A stretch of 64,000 bases of DNA from Ktedonospora formicarum (GCF_016587355.1 NZ_BNJF01000006.1:310001-374000), one strand, 5' to 3'. Positions 36,418 through 46,825 are shown, counted from the first letter of the stretch. Numbers and translations are program-made. Notes: generated by a model from the sequence alone, not told the origin.

Positions 36418-36494
36418 AACAAGTTTCTTGAAGAGTGGACAAGTCTCCCTTTCCGTTGACATCTGTTGCTCTTGCGTTCGTCCCTCGTTTCTGC

Positions 36495-36643
36495 GAGAAT
36501 TGCTCCTTGTACGGTGAGTGACACCGGAAGGGGCGCCTGTGGAGATCCTGTAAGACCTGGTAGATCCAGGCAGGTTGTTCGTTGAAGCAGGAACCGAACG
36601 CTAGATATGGCTTGTCCCTCTTTGGGTCAGTTTCGGATAACGG
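36495..36643 (+). repeat. Solo TnpB right end / omega-RNA-like remnant, copy 3
   Basis: Plus-strand copy of the dispersed 150-base right end: GCCTGTGGAGATCCTGTAAG, GAAGCAGGAACCGAAC, CTTGTCCCTCTTTGGGTCAG and TTTCGGATAACGG at the edge. It is very close to copy 1 at 9127, with no TnpB nearby. Confidence 0.8.
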
Positions 36644-37656
36644 CTATCACTTCCCATTTTTTACGATTTTGAGTCTCGTCAAAGCAGAAAGAACGTGAGC
36701 AATTTTTGGATCAGGTATTCGAATGGTAGACAGAGCGTGTGTTGTGAAATGAGCGAAAGTAGCTTTCCAAGATGCTTTATCTTATTTCCAAAACACGCTC
36801 TTAGCATCACAGCTCCCAGGGAAAGCGTATTTTTCTTTACAATAATGCAATGACGTTGATGCGTTTTTGTGGAGGCCTTCATGAGATTGTTTCTCTCTGA
36901 GAGAAAGCAATTCCCTGTTTTAAAGCCTCAAGCCCCTGCGCCTGAAGCATGCCAGAGTGGGATGTACGACGGTGTGCGACCATCAGAATTGTCTGCCTCT
37001 TGACTGAGAGATGAACAGACTCACGCTAGGACGTTCAACCCAGGCTTCTCGTGGGATGCGGCAAGGTTTTTTGCGTGAGACAGAGGCCAGGAAAAATTTC
37101 GTACTACAATAGAGCCATCGGCAAAATGAGCAGAGCAGAATTGCAAAGGACGTAGCCATTTGTCGGGGGCAAGGTGCCTCCGACAAAAACTCTTTTCCTT
37201 CTTTTGCACGCCGTGGGTGTCAGATGGGACGTTGCAACGGCCTTGAAGCCCATTGGATCACTCTTGCTTTTGGGTATACTCTATGTTATATATAATCTAT
37301 GCAAGCATCGTTTCTTCCAACAAGAGGAGCAAAGGAAAGTGAAAACACCCCCCTATTTTCAAGTTGTGTGCCTCTTCTGCTAACAGCTCAGTACAACTCT
37401 CTTAAGGCATCTTCCCACTTCTTGTCCTCATAAGGGAATGGATACCTATCCTCCCTTGTGCCACATCACGCTCAATGCAGAATCGCTTCAGCAGAGATAC
37501 CCTGAGTGATATGTGTCGGTCGTGCATATGCATGAACAACACTGCACACACTTCTCGATACCCCCAACAAGTAATCGCGACATAGCACAGCAGAGGCAAA
37601 GCTATGTGCTTCGATGCGCTATGCCTTTATTCGTTAAAAATGCGAAGGAAGAAAAT
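36644..37656. other. About 1 kb without a firm gene
   Basis: AT-rich, short unrecognisable frames only. At 37058-37077 lies GCGGCAAGGTTTTTTGCGTG, one of several copies of a motif, followed by TACTACAAT about 29 bases on. At about 37167-37192 a short hairpin TGTCGGGGGCAAGGTGCCTC followed by CGACA is visible. Confidence 0.4.
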
Positions 37657-38559
37657 ATGAATCAACAGAGTGTAACAGGTGAAATTACAACAGAGGTTAC
37701 AGCAAGTGATCGAGCGAACATAGCCAGACTGATTGAGGATTATCGCCTGTATGAAGGGGTGGACTTTCTCGCTTCCCTGGAAGAGATGGTTGCACCATCA
37801 GGAAACAAACCAGCACTGTTACTCCATTATCAGGGTGACACCCTCTCTGGCTTCGCCTACCTCCAACACCTCCGACCTGACTCAGAGATCGAGGTCTTTG
37901 GTATGGTCCATCCAGATCACAGGCGTAAGGGGGTAGGAACGACTCTATTTGAGGCAGCGAGGGCTGTCTGGCGACGGAGAGGTGCGAGCGGCCTCCTGCT
38001 GGTTTGTGATGGTGCCTTATCCTCCGGCAAAGCGTTTGCCTCGGCAAACAGGGGAGAATATCGTTTTTCAGAACATCGCATGGTGCTTGATCCTGCTCAC
38101 ATCAAATGCCCCCAATCGTCACAAGGACAGCAGATACAGCTCCGGCGCGCAGAAGCTACTGAAGTTCCAATCCTCGCCCATCTCGTTTCACAGGCATTTG
38201 GGGCATCTGAAGAGGCGATACAAATCTGGGTCAAGGAGGCTATTGCAGCGGATAACCAACATTTTTATATCGGTCTGCTTGATGGGTTGCCAATTGGGAC
38301 ACTCAGAACTGTCAGCTTTGGTGAGAAGATCGATATCGTGACCTTTGGTGTCCTCCCTTCCTATCGTGGGCAGGGTTACGGTCGGCAAATGCTCCTAGCA
38401 ATCGTTGATTTGCTTCTTGAAGAACGCTGGTCTGACATCGCTCTTGATGTAGAGACAAAGAACGCTCATGCTCTCGGACTCTACGAATCTTGTGGCTTCC
38501 GTACTATTAGAACATGCGATTACTATCAAGTAATCGAAGGGGATCCTGCTCACTTGTAG
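37657..38559 (+). CDS. Tandem-GNAT N-acetyltransferase
   Basis: 300 residues with two acetyltransferase domains. Domain 1 has the acetyl-CoA motif VHPDHRRKGVGTTLFEAA (about residues 89-106). Domain 2 has VLPSYRGQGYGRQMLLAIVD and the C-terminal NAHALGLYESCGF. Both motifs look intact, so either site could be active. The substrate is unknown. ATG 37657 is preferred to an upstream in-frame start at 37513 because GAAGGAAG precedes it. Confidence 0.88.
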   Translation: MNQQSVTGEITTEVTASDRANIARLIEDYRLYEGVDFLASLEEMVAPSGNKPALLLHYQGDTLSGFAYLQHLRPDSEIEVFGMVHPDHRRKGVGTTLFEAARAVWRRRGASGLLLVCDGALSSGKAFASANRGEYRFSEHRMVLDPAHIKCPQSSQGQQIQLRRAEATEVPILAHLVSQAFGASEEAIQIWVKEAIAADNQHFYIGLLDGLPIGTLRTVSFGEKIDIVTFGVLPSYRGQGYGRQMLLAIVDLLLEERWSDIALDVETKNAHALGLYESCGFRTIRTCDYYQVIEGDPAHL

Positions 38560-39021
38560 GCTTATAGAAGAGAGAGCCTGTAAATCATCAGATTCTGCTC
38601 ATACAATCTTGTGCTTTACAGGCGATCTATTTTGTTCGTCCTTTCGTCATCGACCGGTGTGTGGGGGGTGCGGCAAGTTTTTTTGCAAACGGTGAGCGCA
38701 CCAGGAAGGTTCGAGCTTGCTTTCGTCCAATAGTCCTTCTATACTAAGCGTACGAGTATTTCGGTTGTCACCATCGAAGGAAGTGAGTTTGCGGTTTGCA
38801 TGCAGGCTCCAGGGTGACCGGGTTGTGGTTCATTCCCGCTGGTTCTCTCGTGTGTCTTGATCGTTGAGACCTCGCGGAGGACACTGGTAGACCAAAAGAG
38901 GACAGTGGTCATGCCTCTCACAAGATGAACCCCCTTCAACGTGCCCTCCCACAGGCATTGTGAAGGAGAGACCACCGATTGCTCAGTGTCATGCCCATCC
39001 AATCGAAGGGGAAAGATCGCG
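38560..39021. other. Intergenic with a dispersed promoter-like motif
   Basis: Contains GTGCGGCAAGTTTTTTTGC at about 38669-38687 and TATACT at about 38738. No protein gene is supported on either strand. Confidence 0.4.
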
Positions 39022-39234
39022 ATGAGTGATTCATGGCGGGACATGATCAACAAGGAGCGTGACCGCGCACAAGAGCTGTTTCCTCTCACGGTAGAGGAGC
39101 AGGCCGATGAGCTGATGAAGCTGCCCATCGATGACGCCGATAAGAGGTCTCAGGTGCTGTTCGAGGAACAGCCGGAGCAGGCCAATGCTCTGGCGGCGGC
39201 GATGCGTAAGCGGGGCTTCGTGTTCCGGATCTGA
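39022..39234 (+). CDS. Small hypothetical protein
   Basis: 70 residues, acidic and helical (WRDMINKERDRAQELFPLTV, EQADELMKLPIDDADKRSQV, ANALAAAMRKRGFVF). The start at 39022 follows GGGGAAAGATCGCG. It is not recognised; the composition is that of a real soluble protein. Confidence 0.5.
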   Translation: MSDSWRDMINKERDRAQELFPLTVEEQADELMKLPIDDADKRSQVLFEEQPEQANALAAAMRKRGFVFRI

Positions 39235-39985
39235 CCTCCTGAAACAGTGGAGGGCGCTCGGCATCGCGCCGAGTCTCTCCGTCTCCGGCTGAACAAGGCA
39301 CTGTGCAACAGGAGTGTGGGTGGACTCTCGACATTGTATACGCCAGTCAGGCGCATGCACGTCGAGAGTCCGCTCGCGTTTTGTTGATCTGTTCCTCTTC
39401 CGTTTTCCCTTCTCATTCTCGGAACCTCTTCGTTGTTGAGGCCATCTGAGCGTTTGCCCTGTGCGTTTGTTCGAGATTTTATCCCTTGTCAATCCTCCGC
39501 AGATTTGAGAGGGAGGACTCTGGGAAGGCCACATCAGCCATTCCTGGTCGTGGCTTGTTGCCTGGGCTCTGACTCGCGCAAAAAAACTTGGCGCACCCGT
39601 GTGTGGGGAGGAGGTGATCCAGCGCATAAAAACTTGCCGCAGAGCAAACCCGTCATCGCCGACCGAAAAAGAAGAAAAGGCCAAATGGCTCTGATACCCA
39701 TAACATGAGATTCACCCGTTTTTGTCCAGTTTGGAAATGTAGAAATTTCACTGGAGTTAAGAATGCATCGTTTATGCGATATATAACCAGTCCAGCAGTA
39801 TTTCTGATTATGTATCCTCTTTGGGCCGAGGAAGAAGATTTCTAAGGAAAATGACATGGCTGAATATAATAGTGTGAAAACGCTGTAGTTGCTTCGATAA
39901 CAAGTAAATGACCATTCTCGTTTTAGCAGAGTCATTTCTTTTAACCCGCAACTTACGACTATCACCTCCAACTCGGTAAAAGACT
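39235..39985. other. Intergenic, 750 bases, inverted motif copies
   Basis: No supported gene. At 39578-39601 (CGCGCAAAAAAACTTGGCGC) and 39623-39642 (GCGCATAAAAACTTGCCGCA) lie two copies, in reverse orientation, of the GCGGCAAGTTTTTTTGCG motif seen at 7.8, 37.1 and 38.7 kb. Confidence 0.4.
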
Positions 39986-41215
39986 TTATGCGGTGGGAGA
40001 TCTCTGTATGGGCAAAAGCACACCTAATACGAGGATGACTCCTGATGCAAGAGCCAACGGAAGAAATGCAATCGCCGGAATATGAACCATATCCCAGAGC
40101 CAGCCTCCGATGAATGAGCCCAGAAACGAGAAGAGATAGCCTACCGTCAGCATGGTACCTGTCCAGAGTGCAACTTCCTCCTGTTTCGCCAGAAGCGCGG
40201 GTAAAGCAATGGATAGTGTGTAGAGGATGATTGTTGTGCCTCCAATGATCGCAGCCCAGAGAGGCTCGAGAACGATTGGTGTCCATATCCAACATACCAG
40301 TGCGATCAGGCAAAGCAATGCGCAGATAATGAAAGGGAGTTTCCGTCCTACCAGCTTGTGTGCAAGCAGGGTCGCAAGCAAACTGGCAGGGAGCTGTGCT
40401 GCATTTAAGATACCAAGTGCAAGCCATGTAAGGCCTGGAGCATGGACCGCCTGATTGTAGGAAGCGATCCATGCGTTTGTCCCAAAGTAGATGAGCTGTG
40501 CTCCCCCAACTAACAAGCCAAGCACCCAGGGATTGATAGAACCAAATCGATGAGATGGCTTATGAGGAGTGGGTTCTGCCTGTTTGAAGGTCACTCTCCT
40601 CTGGTTGACTATATTTGCCGGAACCAGCCACAGCCAGAGGGCGAGGGCGATCACGACAGGGATGCTCCAAAACACAAAGGTGCTGGCCCATGAGTCACGG
40701 ACAAACCAGTTGAGCATCACCGGGATTGTGAGCATTGCCCCCAATGTCTCTCCGATGACCAGCCCGTCGCTATAGAGCGCGGTAGCCAAGCCAATCTGGG
40801 TCGAGAACCATTGGCGGATCAGCGCGGGGATCGCAGTCTGTGAACAGGCACTCCCCAAACTAAGAAGCGCTGTAAAGAAATAGAGCGGAAGGATGGCAGG
40901 CCAAAGAGCACGCAAACAAGCACCAAGTGCGACCAGCAGGAGACCAAATGCGACCATGATACGCCCTCCCCATCTTCCGATAAGCAATCCTATTGGCAAT
41001 GAGGAGACGCCCATGACAAGCGTCGGCAGCGAAGTCAGCAGGCCTGTCTGAGTGTAGGTAAGATGAAGATCGTGGCTGAGTAATGGTACGATGGGTGGGA
41101 CAGCCAGAAGTGCCGTCCGCAGATTGATACCAACGAGTACTATCATGCCAAGCGTCCGTATGTAAAGCCAAGGAGGGCTCTTTATCGTATCTTTCTCTCG
41201 CTTCTTGTCCATCAT
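39986..41215 (-). CDS. MFS transporter, CynX/NimT type
   Basis: 409 residues, about 12 membrane helices. Motif-A-like loop LPIGLLIGRWGGRIMVAFGL lies between helices 2 and 3. The N-terminal pattern (GINLRTALLAVPPIVPLLSH, LTYTQTGLLTSLPTLVMG) is typical of the CynX/NimT cyanate or 2-nitroimidazole transporter group, many of which are exporters of unknown substrate. ATG 41215 follows GGAGAAA. It is monocistronic. Confidence 0.9.
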   Translation of the reverse strand: MMDKKREKDTIKSPPWLYIRTLGMIVLVGINLRTALLAVPPIVPLLSHDLHLTYTQTGLLTSLPTLVMGVSSLPIGLLIGRWGGRIMVAFGLLLVALGACLRALWPAILPLYFFTALLSLGSACSQTAIPALIRQWFSTQIGLATALYSDGLVIGETLGAMLTIPVMLNWFVRDSWASTFVFWSIPVVIALALWLWLVPANIVNQRRVTFKQAEPTPHKPSHRFGSINPWVLGLLVGGAQLIYFGTNAWIASYNQAVHAPGLTWLALGILNAAQLPASLLATLLAHKLVGRKLPFIICALLCLIALVCWIWTPIVLEPLWAAIIGGTTIILYTLSIALPALLAKQEEVALWTGTMLTVGYLFSFLGSFIGGWLWDMVHIPAIAFLPLALASGVILVLGVLLPIQRSPTA

Positions 41216-42099
41216 TTTCTCCGCATCTAGAGGAAGCGATTCCTCTTCTCTGAGATCGTGACTCCTTTCAGGAAAGGAGTGATTGCCATGCGCACCACAT
41301 ATTTCACGTTTAACCTGGGAGGATCGGGCTCAAAACACAAAAACAAACGCACTATTCATCTCCAGCGTGCTCTCGAAAGAGCACAATAACATCAGGAAGC
41401 ATTATGTGATTACGATGAAGTTCCAGCACCTGTGAGCTGGTAGGGACAGTCTGCCGATTTACTGAGATTGGATAGCGTGCGGGCTCAATGAACCAGCACG
41501 GCATCGCCCAGATAGAGCCATGGTGAAAGCCAAGGAAAGAAGAAAGCGAGATCGTACCTCGCACTATTCACTGGGAGAGGTGTGGCGCACGCATCCCACC
41601 ATCACGCTCTGCACAGGCGTCACCTATAAGCTCTCGAGGCAGATGTTCGGCAATCTAGATGGCCAGCCATGCATAGTCAAATGCTCCTTGTTGTTGCTTC
41701 AGCAAGGGCAGGTAATGTTGCGGATCTATACAATCTCGCTCTCATTCATACCATAGGAAGCATAGAGGCTCAAAGCTAGAACTAAAAAGAGAAACCTGCT
41801 TGTTTGGATAGAACACTCAAAATGATATACTTGTGGCGTAAATTTGGTTTCTCTTAAGGTGAGAAAGAATAGAACGACCAACATGTTAATCATCACGGGG
41901 CTATCAACCACTATTGAGCTGAGAGAATGTTTTACCCTGGGGACTTCCACATTTTCTGTAGGGATGATTGTCGCATGTACTTGCTCCTGACAATGAGGGC
42001 AGTATAATGCTGGTTTCATGGGCATTTCCTCTTCCATAGAAGAACCACTACAAGGAGAAACGTCGAGAATGTGATAGTGCCAAAGAACAGGAGAAAAAT
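41216..42099. other. 880-bp stretch without a firm gene
   Basis: Several short frames, including a 33-codon one at 41289 and a minus-strand 70-codon one at 41352-41564. None is recognisable. The part before 42100 presumably holds the promoter of the desulfhydrase-like gene. Confidence 0.35.
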
Positions 42100-43137
42100 A
42101 TGAACCAATCTCTTGCAAAAGCCCTGGAGAGCTATCCCCGAATTCCTCTAACGCGTTTGCCCACACCACTCCAAGCATTACCATCGCTGAGTGCAAAGCT
42201 TGGTCCACGCCTCTACATCAAACGGGACGATTTGACCGATCTCACATTTGGGGGAGACAAGCCACGTAAATTAGAATACGAAGTGGCACGTGCACTTGCG
42301 CAAAGCACTGACACTCTTGTGACCTGCGGCAGCTCACAAAGCAACCATGCGCGATTAACGACGGCGGCCGCTCGCAAGGTTGGCATGGATTGCGTCGTGA
42401 TTCTGAGCCGTGATCAGTATCAGCAGTTGCAGGGCAATCTCCTGACGGTCTACTTGATGGGTGCCCATGTCCATCTCGTTGAGACATTCAATCATTGGGA
42501 TCTGGAGCCACATGTTCAGAACGTCTGCCAGTCACTACGTGCTCAGGGGAGAAAACCCTATGTCATCCCTGTCAGTGGAACAACTCCACATAGCTGCCTT
42601 GGGTATATCCGTTGTGGGCTTGAGGTTGTTCGTCAGATGGAAGAACAAGAGCTCCGGGTAGATGCAATCTATACCCCCTTTGGAACTGGTGGCATCTTTA
42701 CAGCCTTACTTCTCTCTCTACGAGAACAAGGTATTACCTGTCCTCTCATTGGCATCAGCGTCAATCAACAGCGGGCATCCTGTTACGAAAAGCTGGAAAC
42801 ATGGTGGAAAGCGCTCTGTTCTTTGCTTCATTGTGATCCAGGATGCTCACGTGGTGAATTCGAGATTCACGATGAGTTTATCGGTCGTGAATATGGCGAT
42901 CCTACAGAAGAGTGCTTAGATGCTCTTCTGCTGATGGGGCAAACCGAGGGCATTCTCCTTGATCCCGTCTACTCAGGTAAAATGATGGCAGGTTTTCTGG
43001 CTCATCAAGCCGCAGGACGGTGGTCGGCTGAGCAGCAGATTCTTTTGTTACATTCGGGCGGAGCCCCAGTTCTCTTTGCTTATGCCGACGAACTAGGTAG
43101 ACATCTCAAGAAACGTGGTGTCGATATTCACTCTTAG
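42100..43137 (+). CDS. PLP enzyme of the D-cysteine desulfhydrase / ACC deaminase family
   Basis: 345 residues, fold-type II PLP enzyme. Visible: RIPLTRLPTPLQALPSLSA and LYIKRDDLTDLTFGGDKPRK, with the PLP-binding Lys in GGDKPRKLEY (near residue 51). Also CGSSQSNHARLTTAAARKVG, the phosphate-binding PFGTGGIFTALLL and LLHSGG. D-cysteine desulfhydrase converts D-Cys to pyruvate, H2S and ammonia; ACC deaminase and L-cysteate lyase relatives cannot be excluded. It is probably unrelated to the nearby lanthipeptide cluster. Confidence 0.88.
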   Translation: MNQSLAKALESYPRIPLTRLPTPLQALPSLSAKLGPRLYIKRDDLTDLTFGGDKPRKLEYEVARALAQSTDTLVTCGSSQSNHARLTTAAARKVGMDCVVILSRDQYQQLQGNLLTVYLMGAHVHLVETFNHWDLEPHVQNVCQSLRAQGRKPYVIPVSGTTPHSCLGYIRCGLEVVRQMEEQELRVDAIYTPFGTGGIFTALLLSLREQGITCPLIGISVNQQRASCYEKLETWWKALCSLLHCDPGCSRGEFEIHDEFIGREYGDPTEECLDALLLMGQTEGILLDPVYSGKMMAGFLAHQAAGRWSAEQQILLLHSGGAPVLFAYADELGRHLKKRGVDIHS

Positions 43138-44066
43138 GAAAAATGAAGGCCTGGATCTCTTGGAATGCGACCTGTGTCTCCTGCGAAACACCTGTCTCAT
43201 TAAGAAAAGTACAAGCACTCTCACCGTACCTGAAGAGCGCGCCTCGTCCGCCGCATATCTCGCAAATGCACCAGCCCAAATGTGTGCTCTGCCCACGCTT
43301 CGGCATTCAATACGATCTTAGTGTATGTTTCCCTATGCTCGCATATTGTAAAATGCGAGTAAAAGATAGTCCTTCAGATGTGTGGTATCTGAGAATGTGG
43401 CAAGCGCAGTTGAGTTATGTCAAAACCGACTGTGTGATGAGATTGCTACTTAGCGTTCATGTACATAAAGCTTTCTTTCACGAGTTCCTCCTGCCCGTAG
43501 TTCCTTGAGGAGTTGCTGTCAGGAGGAACTCGTGAAAACCCCCATTTGTCTAGTCGTTTCCCTTCATGTTCTTCAGGCTGTATACGGTTTCTTCTCCCAT
43601 TCACCCTGATAAACCTTGCCATCTCTGCCCAAACGGCGTCCAGAGCAGTGGATGAGCCGTTCAACTGAAGCTCCTGGCGCGACGCTTTTGTTGCCAGAAT
43701 GCACAGTGTCCTCGCCTCATGTCGACTTCCAGAAGTGGTTGCGGTCTCTGCTCAGCGGACCTTACGGTTCCTTGCCAGTCTTCAAGCACCTGTAGCTCAG
43801 TGGGGACTGCATGCACAAACACCCTGCGACGGGTGAGACGACCATGACTCTCGTTAAAGGCATCCAGCACCGGCTTCGCGGAAGATCCAAGAAAGTGAGG
43901 CAAGTTCACTTCCTCTGAAGAGGAAGCGCTCTCACAAGTCAACGTTTGCCTTATACCTGCCTCATCTTTGCTATACCCCACCTGCCCGGTTTCTTGTATG
44001 CTTTACCCATGCTTGTTAAGAAATAAAGTCGCTATGAAAAGAAGTTTCTGGAAAGGTGTCAATACT
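43138..44066. other. Spacer before the lanthipeptide cluster
   Basis: About 930 bases. Minus-strand frames (43106-43306, 43661-43981) and plus-strand frames are unrecognised. It holds an 18-bp perfect inverted repeat (43476-43537) and a CTTCCTCTGAAGAGGAAG palindrome near 43911-43928. The cluster promoter should lie near its right end. Confidence 0.4.
43476..43537. repeat. 18-bp perfect inverted repeat
   Basis: TTTCACGAGTTCCTCCTG at 43476-43493 and its exact complement at 43520-43537, 26 bases apart. It could be a hairpin terminator or the footprint of a small element. Confidence 0.85.
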
Positions 44067-44630
44067 ATGTCTGAAGAACGCCGCACCTTTTTTCGCCAGG
44101 CCGCACTTGAAAACTATAGTGTGCGACGCGAAAAGGATGTGCTTCTTCGCTTGATGGCTCCTCCCAGTTTTGCGCTTTTCTGGCTCCTGTTAGGCTTGAT
44201 CCTGGTGGGTCTGTCGCTGGCATGGGGTATTGCTGTTCCAATATATACAAACTGTTCTGGGGTTGTAGAACATCAGGTTGTATGGCCCGAAAAGAGTAAC
44301 GTGCTTCTTTTTCTACCTCGCTCTATGTCCTCACCTGTGCAGGTTGGAGCCAGTGTTCAATTCCGTATGGTAGCAGAAGAGCAAATCTCGATAGCGGGAA
44401 CGGTCATTAAGGTGGGGTCCCAGGCAGAAAGCCCCGTGGATGTAAGGCAAAGGTATCAATTGACCGGAACGCAAAGCTCACTGATCGTTGGCCCGGTTGT
44501 GGTTGTACAGGTACGACCAGTACAAGAGTTACCATCGCGCCTCTATGGTGGAAGTATGGTTCAGGCCCAGATTTATGTAGGTTCGCGGCGGCTTCTTTCC
44601 CTCTTTCCCGGATTTGGTTGGCTCCAATGA
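44067..44630 (+). CDS. Membrane-anchored HlyD-like accessory protein of the lanthipeptide cluster
   Basis: 187 residues from ATG 44067, chosen because GGAAAGGTG precedes it. A charged N-terminus (MSEERRTFFRQAALENYSVR) is followed by one membrane helix (FALFWLLLGLILVGLSLAWG, about 33-55) and an extracytoplasmic beta-rich region with a short barrel-like segment. This resembles a shortened membrane fusion (HlyD/NHLP secretion) protein without the coiled-coil hairpin. It overlaps the lanT region (stop at 44628-44630) and probably assists export by LanT. Confidence 0.65.
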   Translation: MSEERRTFFRQAALENYSVRREKDVLLRLMAPPSFALFWLLLGLILVGLSLAWGIAVPIYTNCSGVVEHQVVWPEKSNVLLFLPRSMSSPVQVGASVQFRMVAEEQISIAGTVIKVGSQAESPVDVRQRYQLTGTQSSLIVGPVVVVQVRPVQELPSRLYGGSMVQAQIYVGSRRLLSLFPGFGWLQ

Positions 44631-44671
44631 GGGTGGGTGGAACTCAAAAAGCAAGTAAAGGAGAGCGAGAT

Positions 44672-46825
44672 ATGTGGCCATTGCGAAGAAGACGCGTTCC
44701 GCAGGTGCTACAAATGAACAGCGTAGAGTGTGGTGTGGCCTGTCTGGCAATGATTCTCGGTTATTATGGGCAGCTTGTCAGTGTGAGTCAAATCCGCGAA
44801 CGCTGCGCTATAGGACGTGATGGTCTGTCGGCGTTAAGTATCGTGAAGGCTGCGCGTAACTACGGCTTACGTGTGCGCGCAGTCTCTTTGGAACTAAAGG
44901 ACATGCCCTTTGCTCAACTGCCAGCTATTGTGCATTGGGAATTCAATCACTTTCTGGTGCTTGAGCATTGGACAAAAACGCAAATCACCGTTATTGACCC
45001 TGCGTTTGGACGGCGTCACCTCTCACAGACAGAGTTCACACGCGGGTTTACAGGGGTAGTTTTGCTCTTTGAGCCTGGAACACAATTTAGAACGCATCAT
45101 GCTTCTGCTCAGATTGATATACGTTCCTATATCAAACGCTACCTTGTATGTGCCCCTGGAACACTGGTACAAATTCTTGCTACTTCCTTGCTGCTTCAAC
45201 TCTTTGGCTTGAGTGTTCCTGTATTGACAAAAATTGCTGTAGATCAACTTATTCCCTTTCATATGGTGAATGTCATCGGATTAGTAGCTTTAGGTATGCT
45301 GCTACTGGTATTGGCACAATGGTTCACAGTATTCTTGCGTTCATTATTACTGGTATATCTTCAAACACGCGTTGATGCTCAAATGATGTTATCTTTTGTT
45401 GAACACCTATTATCATTACCATTGCGTTTCTTTCATCTGAGATCCAGTGGCGATATACTCGTACGCCTTGGGAGTCATAGTATCATTCGCGAAACACTGA
45501 GTACGCAGTTTGTGTCTTCATTGCTTGATGGATTACTTATTCTTGTTTACCTGGCCCTGCTCTTCTGGCAGGCACCTCTCTTTGGCGGGTTGGTGCTGAT
45601 ACTTGGACTTGTACAAATAAGTTTGCTGTGGAGTACTCATCGTGTCCAGCAACGGATGGCGGGAAGAGAATTGTTGGCGCAAGGCAAAGCTCAGGGATAT
45701 ATAACTGAGGTGTTGTATGGAATTGCAACTGTGAAGTCAGCAGGCGCGGAGACATCCGCCCTGGAGCGCTGGTCCAACTTGTTTTTTGAACATCTCAATC
45801 TGAGCGCTCGCCGTCGTATCATGGCTGCTTTCGTGGAGAGCTCGCTCTTTACCATTCGTATGTTAGCTCCATTGATGCTGCTTGGGATTGGCATTGCTCA
45901 GGTGCTGGCTGGTTCCATGGAGATTGGCACTATGCTGGCGCTTAACGCCCTGGGAGTGGCTGTGCTGACACCTCTTTCCTCGCTGGTTAGTACCGGGCAA
46001 CAACTTCAGACGGTGTTTGCTCATCTTGAGCGCATCACTGATGTCATGGAGGCTGATTCGGAACAGGAGGTTGCACGAATGGGCAAGCCGCCACGTTTGC
46101 GCGGAGAAATCGCGCTTCATAATGTGAGCTTTCGCTATGATCAGCAGTCACCCCTCGTTCTCAAACATATCACAGTCGTGATCCAGCCCGGTCAAAAGGT
46201 CGCCATTGTAGGTCGCACGGGCTCAGGGAAGAGTACACTGGGAAGATTATTGCTTGGTCTCTATATCCCTTCGCAAGGACAGATTACCTACGACGGTCTT
46301 CCTTTGCAAGATTTGAACTATAGAGAAGTTCGCCGCCAATTCGGCATCGTGATACAGGAGGCAAGTATTTTTAGCGGTACGATACGCCAGAATATTGCCT
46401 TTCATGATCCTACCCTTGACCTTGAAAATATCAGGAGAAGCGCGCTTCTGGCCGCCATCCATGCAGATATTACAAATATGCCTATGGGGTATGACACCTT
46501 TGTCTCAGAGGGAGGAAGTATGCTCTCAGGCGGGCAACGCCAGCGTCTGGCACTCGCACGTGCTCTGGCTCATTGCCCCTCCATTCTACTGCTCGACGAG
46601 GCGACAAGTCAGCTAGATGTCCTGACAGAAAGAGAAGTGGAACACAACCTTCATACCCTGGCTTGTACGCAGGTTATTATTGCTCATCGCCTCAGCACGA
46701 TACAACGTGCCGATCTGATTCTAGTATTGGACCAGGGCACTATCGTGGAGAGGGGAACGCATACCGAATTGCTGGCTCAGGATGGGTATTATGCTCGCCT
46801 GGTAGAGAGTCAGCTGGTGAGGTGA
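44672..46825 (+). CDS. lanT: LanT: C39 peptidase-containing ABC transporter
   Basis: 717 residues. The N-terminal C39 bacteriocin-processing peptidase has Cys20 (VECGVACLAMI), His93 (FNHFLVLE) and Asp109 (IDPAFG). A six-helix transmembrane domain follows. The C-terminal ATPase has Walker A VGRTGSGKST, signature LSGGQRQRLALARALA, Walker B SILLLDEATS and the switch His in IIAHRLST. It cuts leaders after double Gly and exports the product; both precursors here have GG leaders. ATG 44672 follows AAAGGAGAG; an upstream in-frame ATG 44627 overlaps the previous stop. Confidence 0.96.
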   Translation: MWPLRRRRVPQVLQMNSVECGVACLAMILGYYGQLVSVSQIRERCAIGRDGLSALSIVKAARNYGLRVRAVSLELKDMPFAQLPAIVHWEFNHFLVLEHWTKTQITVIDPAFGRRHLSQTEFTRGFTGVVLLFEPGTQFRTHHASAQIDIRSYIKRYLVCAPGTLVQILATSLLLQLFGLSVPVLTKIAVDQLIPFHMVNVIGLVALGMLLLVLAQWFTVFLRSLLLVYLQTRVDAQMMLSFVEHLLSLPLRFFHLRSSGDILVRLGSHSIIRETLSTQFVSSLLDGLLILVYLALLFWQAPLFGGLVLILGLVQISLLWSTHRVQQRMAGRELLAQGKAQGYITEVLYGIATVKSAGAETSALERWSNLFFEHLNLSARRRIMAAFVESSLFTIRMLAPLMLLGIGIAQVLAGSMEIGTMLALNALGVAVLTPLSSLVSTGQQLQTVFAHLERITDVMEADSEQEVARMGKPPRLRGEIALHNVSFRYDQQSPLVLKHITVVIQPGQKVAIVGRTGSGKSTLGRLLLGLYIPSQGQITYDGLPLQDLNYREVRRQFGIVIQEASIFSGTIRQNIAFHDPTLDLENIRRSALLAAIHADITNMPMGYDTFVSEGGSMLSGGQRQRLALARALAHCPSILLLDEATSQLDVLTEREVEHNLHTLACTQVIIAHRLSTIQRADLILVLDQGTIVERGTHTELLAQDGYYARLVESQLVR

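Noticed and set aside
42100..43137. Desulfhydrase-like enzyme as part of the lanthipeptide cluster
   Set aside because: Separated by over 900 bases with its own hairpin, and not a known lanthipeptide tailoring enzyme.
43106..43306. Minus-strand 66-codon frame with ICEICGG
   Set aside because: Single CxxC in an otherwise unremarkable frame, no ribosome binding site, overlapping the end of the desulfhydrase gene; too weak to call.
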